From Clostridiales bacterium (GTDB lineage Bacteria; Bacillota; Clostridia; Oscillospirales; Oscillospiraceae): DNA of 5,725 nt. Numbering within the stretch: position 1 is the stretch's first letter; each line of letters opens with the position of its first letter. Location: contig JAJQFX010000118.1 of NCBI GenBank assembly GCA_021200895.1, positions 1 through 5,725 of the forward strand, written 5' to 3'. This document shows positions 5,441 to 5,725 of the stretch, one piece after another. Below the pieces are notes generated by a model that did no database searches, was not told where the DNA came from, and saw only the letters and a program-made list of their open reading frames with translations. Made by a program: the position numbers and the translations under genes.

Positions 5441-5543
5441 ACGGAAATCAAGTTTGAAATCCAGTTTACACGGGAACCCCTTCACCGGCGACAGCCGGTG
5501 AAGGGGTTCCTTTGGTACGTTTAAATGAAAACTTGATTTCCGT
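5441..5543. repeat. Nested inverted repeat, 15-bp outer arms around a 17-bp hairpin
   Basis: The outer arms ACGGAAATCAAGTTT (5441-5455) and its perfect complement (5529-5543) enclose a perfect 17-bp hairpin (5473-5489 with 5494-5510, four-base loop). A near copy of the arm core, AAATCCAGTTT (5457-5467, one mismatch to AAATCAAGTTT), follows the left arm directly. The right arm ends 3 bases before the stop codon of the repeat-protein gene. Transcription on the minus strand crosses the inner hairpin, but there is no T run, so a plain intrinsic terminator is not well supported on that strand. On the plus strand only TTT follows. It could be a MITE-like element, a transcript-end structure, or protein-binding sites around a hairpin. 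I saw no flanking target-site duplication. Confidence 0.85.
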
Positions 5544-5546
5544 GGG

Positions 5547-5725
5547 TCAGGCAACCTTGCCCTTGACGACGTTGTAGGTCTTGCCGTTGTAAGTGACCTT
5601 GCCGGTGTAAGAACTCTGCATCTTGCCGTTCTTCACATAGTACCAACTGCCGGAGGAATACTTCACCAGGCCGGTGTAGCTATAGTCGATTTTACCGTTC
5701 TTGACATAGTACCAGCTACCGGAGG
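5547..5725 (-). CDS. Repeat-containing surface-type protein, C-terminal end (partial)
   Basis: The minus-strand frame is open from the window edge to a TGA at 5547-5549 and gives the last 58 residues. They form two clear repeats of 23 residues with the pattern SGSWYYVKNGK…YTGLVKY, at residues 1-23 and 24-45, then a degenerate third unit (NGKTYNVVKGKV). Such aromatic-glycine repeats resemble the cell-wall/glucan or choline-binding-type repeats (PF01473-like) at the C terminus of secreted or surface proteins of gut Firmicutes, where they attach the protein to wall polymers. The N-terminal functional domain and start lie outside the window, so no enzymatic role can be given. The family name is inferred from the repeat pattern. 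Confidence 0.75.
   Translation of the reverse strand, partial: SGSWYYVKNGKIDYSYTGLVKYSSGSWYYVKNGKMQSSYTGKVTYNGKTYNVVKGKVA

Noticed and set aside
4582..5451. A 289-codon minus-strand frame overlapping the YgjP-like gene
   Set aside because: The overlapping 228-residue frame carries the HELTH zinc motif and the WGSC signature. The longer frame is a low-complexity +1/-1 shadow running into the upstream promoter.
5547..5725. The 69-base repeats considered as a CRISPR or intergenic repeat array
   Set aside because: The repeats are directly adjacent without unique spacers and translate cleanly as protein repeats ending in a stop codon.

Overview
The window is GC-rich bacterial DNA, most likely from a gut-type, endospore-forming member of the Clostridia (Oscillospiraceae/Oscillospirales). 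The main reason is a clear sporulation master regulator, Spo0A, whose DNA-binding domain is close to that of Bacillus subtilis. The strong AGGAG-type ribosome binding sites, GTG/TTG starts and TTG…TATAAT promoters also fit a Firmicute. The genus is an inference.

Layout. (1) 1-188, + strand: the last 61 codons of a rhamnulose-1-phosphate aldolase (rhaD), followed by two hairpins, the second a good terminator. (2) 329-1575, - strand: a two-gene unit, a HAD-family phosphatase/phosphomutase-like enzyme followed by a GNAT acetyltransferase of the phosphinothricin/amino-acid N-acetyltransferase type, with overlapping stop and start. (3) 1576-1817: a divergent regulatory region with a good sigma-A-type promoter for spo0A and a weaker candidate facing the HAD gene. 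(4) 1818-2570, + strand: spo0A with a TTG start, standing alone and not behind spoIVB. (5) 2586-2623: a symmetrical terminator shared by the convergent spo0A and purA. (6) 2629-3921, - strand: purA, adenylosuccinate synthetase, of a divergent sequence type, with its own promoter and a structured leader. (7) 4095-4493, - strand: an unrecognised 132-residue protein. (8) 4674-5360, - strand: a YgjP/DUF45-type zinc metallopeptidase with a consensus promoter and terminator. (9) 5441-5543: a nested inverted repeat. (10) 5547-5725, - strand: the C-terminal end of a surface-type protein with 23-residue aromatic/KNG repeats, cut by the window edge.

The genes do not form one pathway. They look like a chromosomal core segment of short, separately promoted units: sugar catabolism, nucleotide synthesis, sporulation control and a protease. 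I see no sign of a phage, transposase, CRISPR array, tRNA or rRNA, and no convincing new multi-gene system. The items most worth a second look are the nested inverted repeat, the altered active-site motifs of PurA, the isolated spo0A with an altered receiver acidic pocket, and the unassigned gene beside purA.
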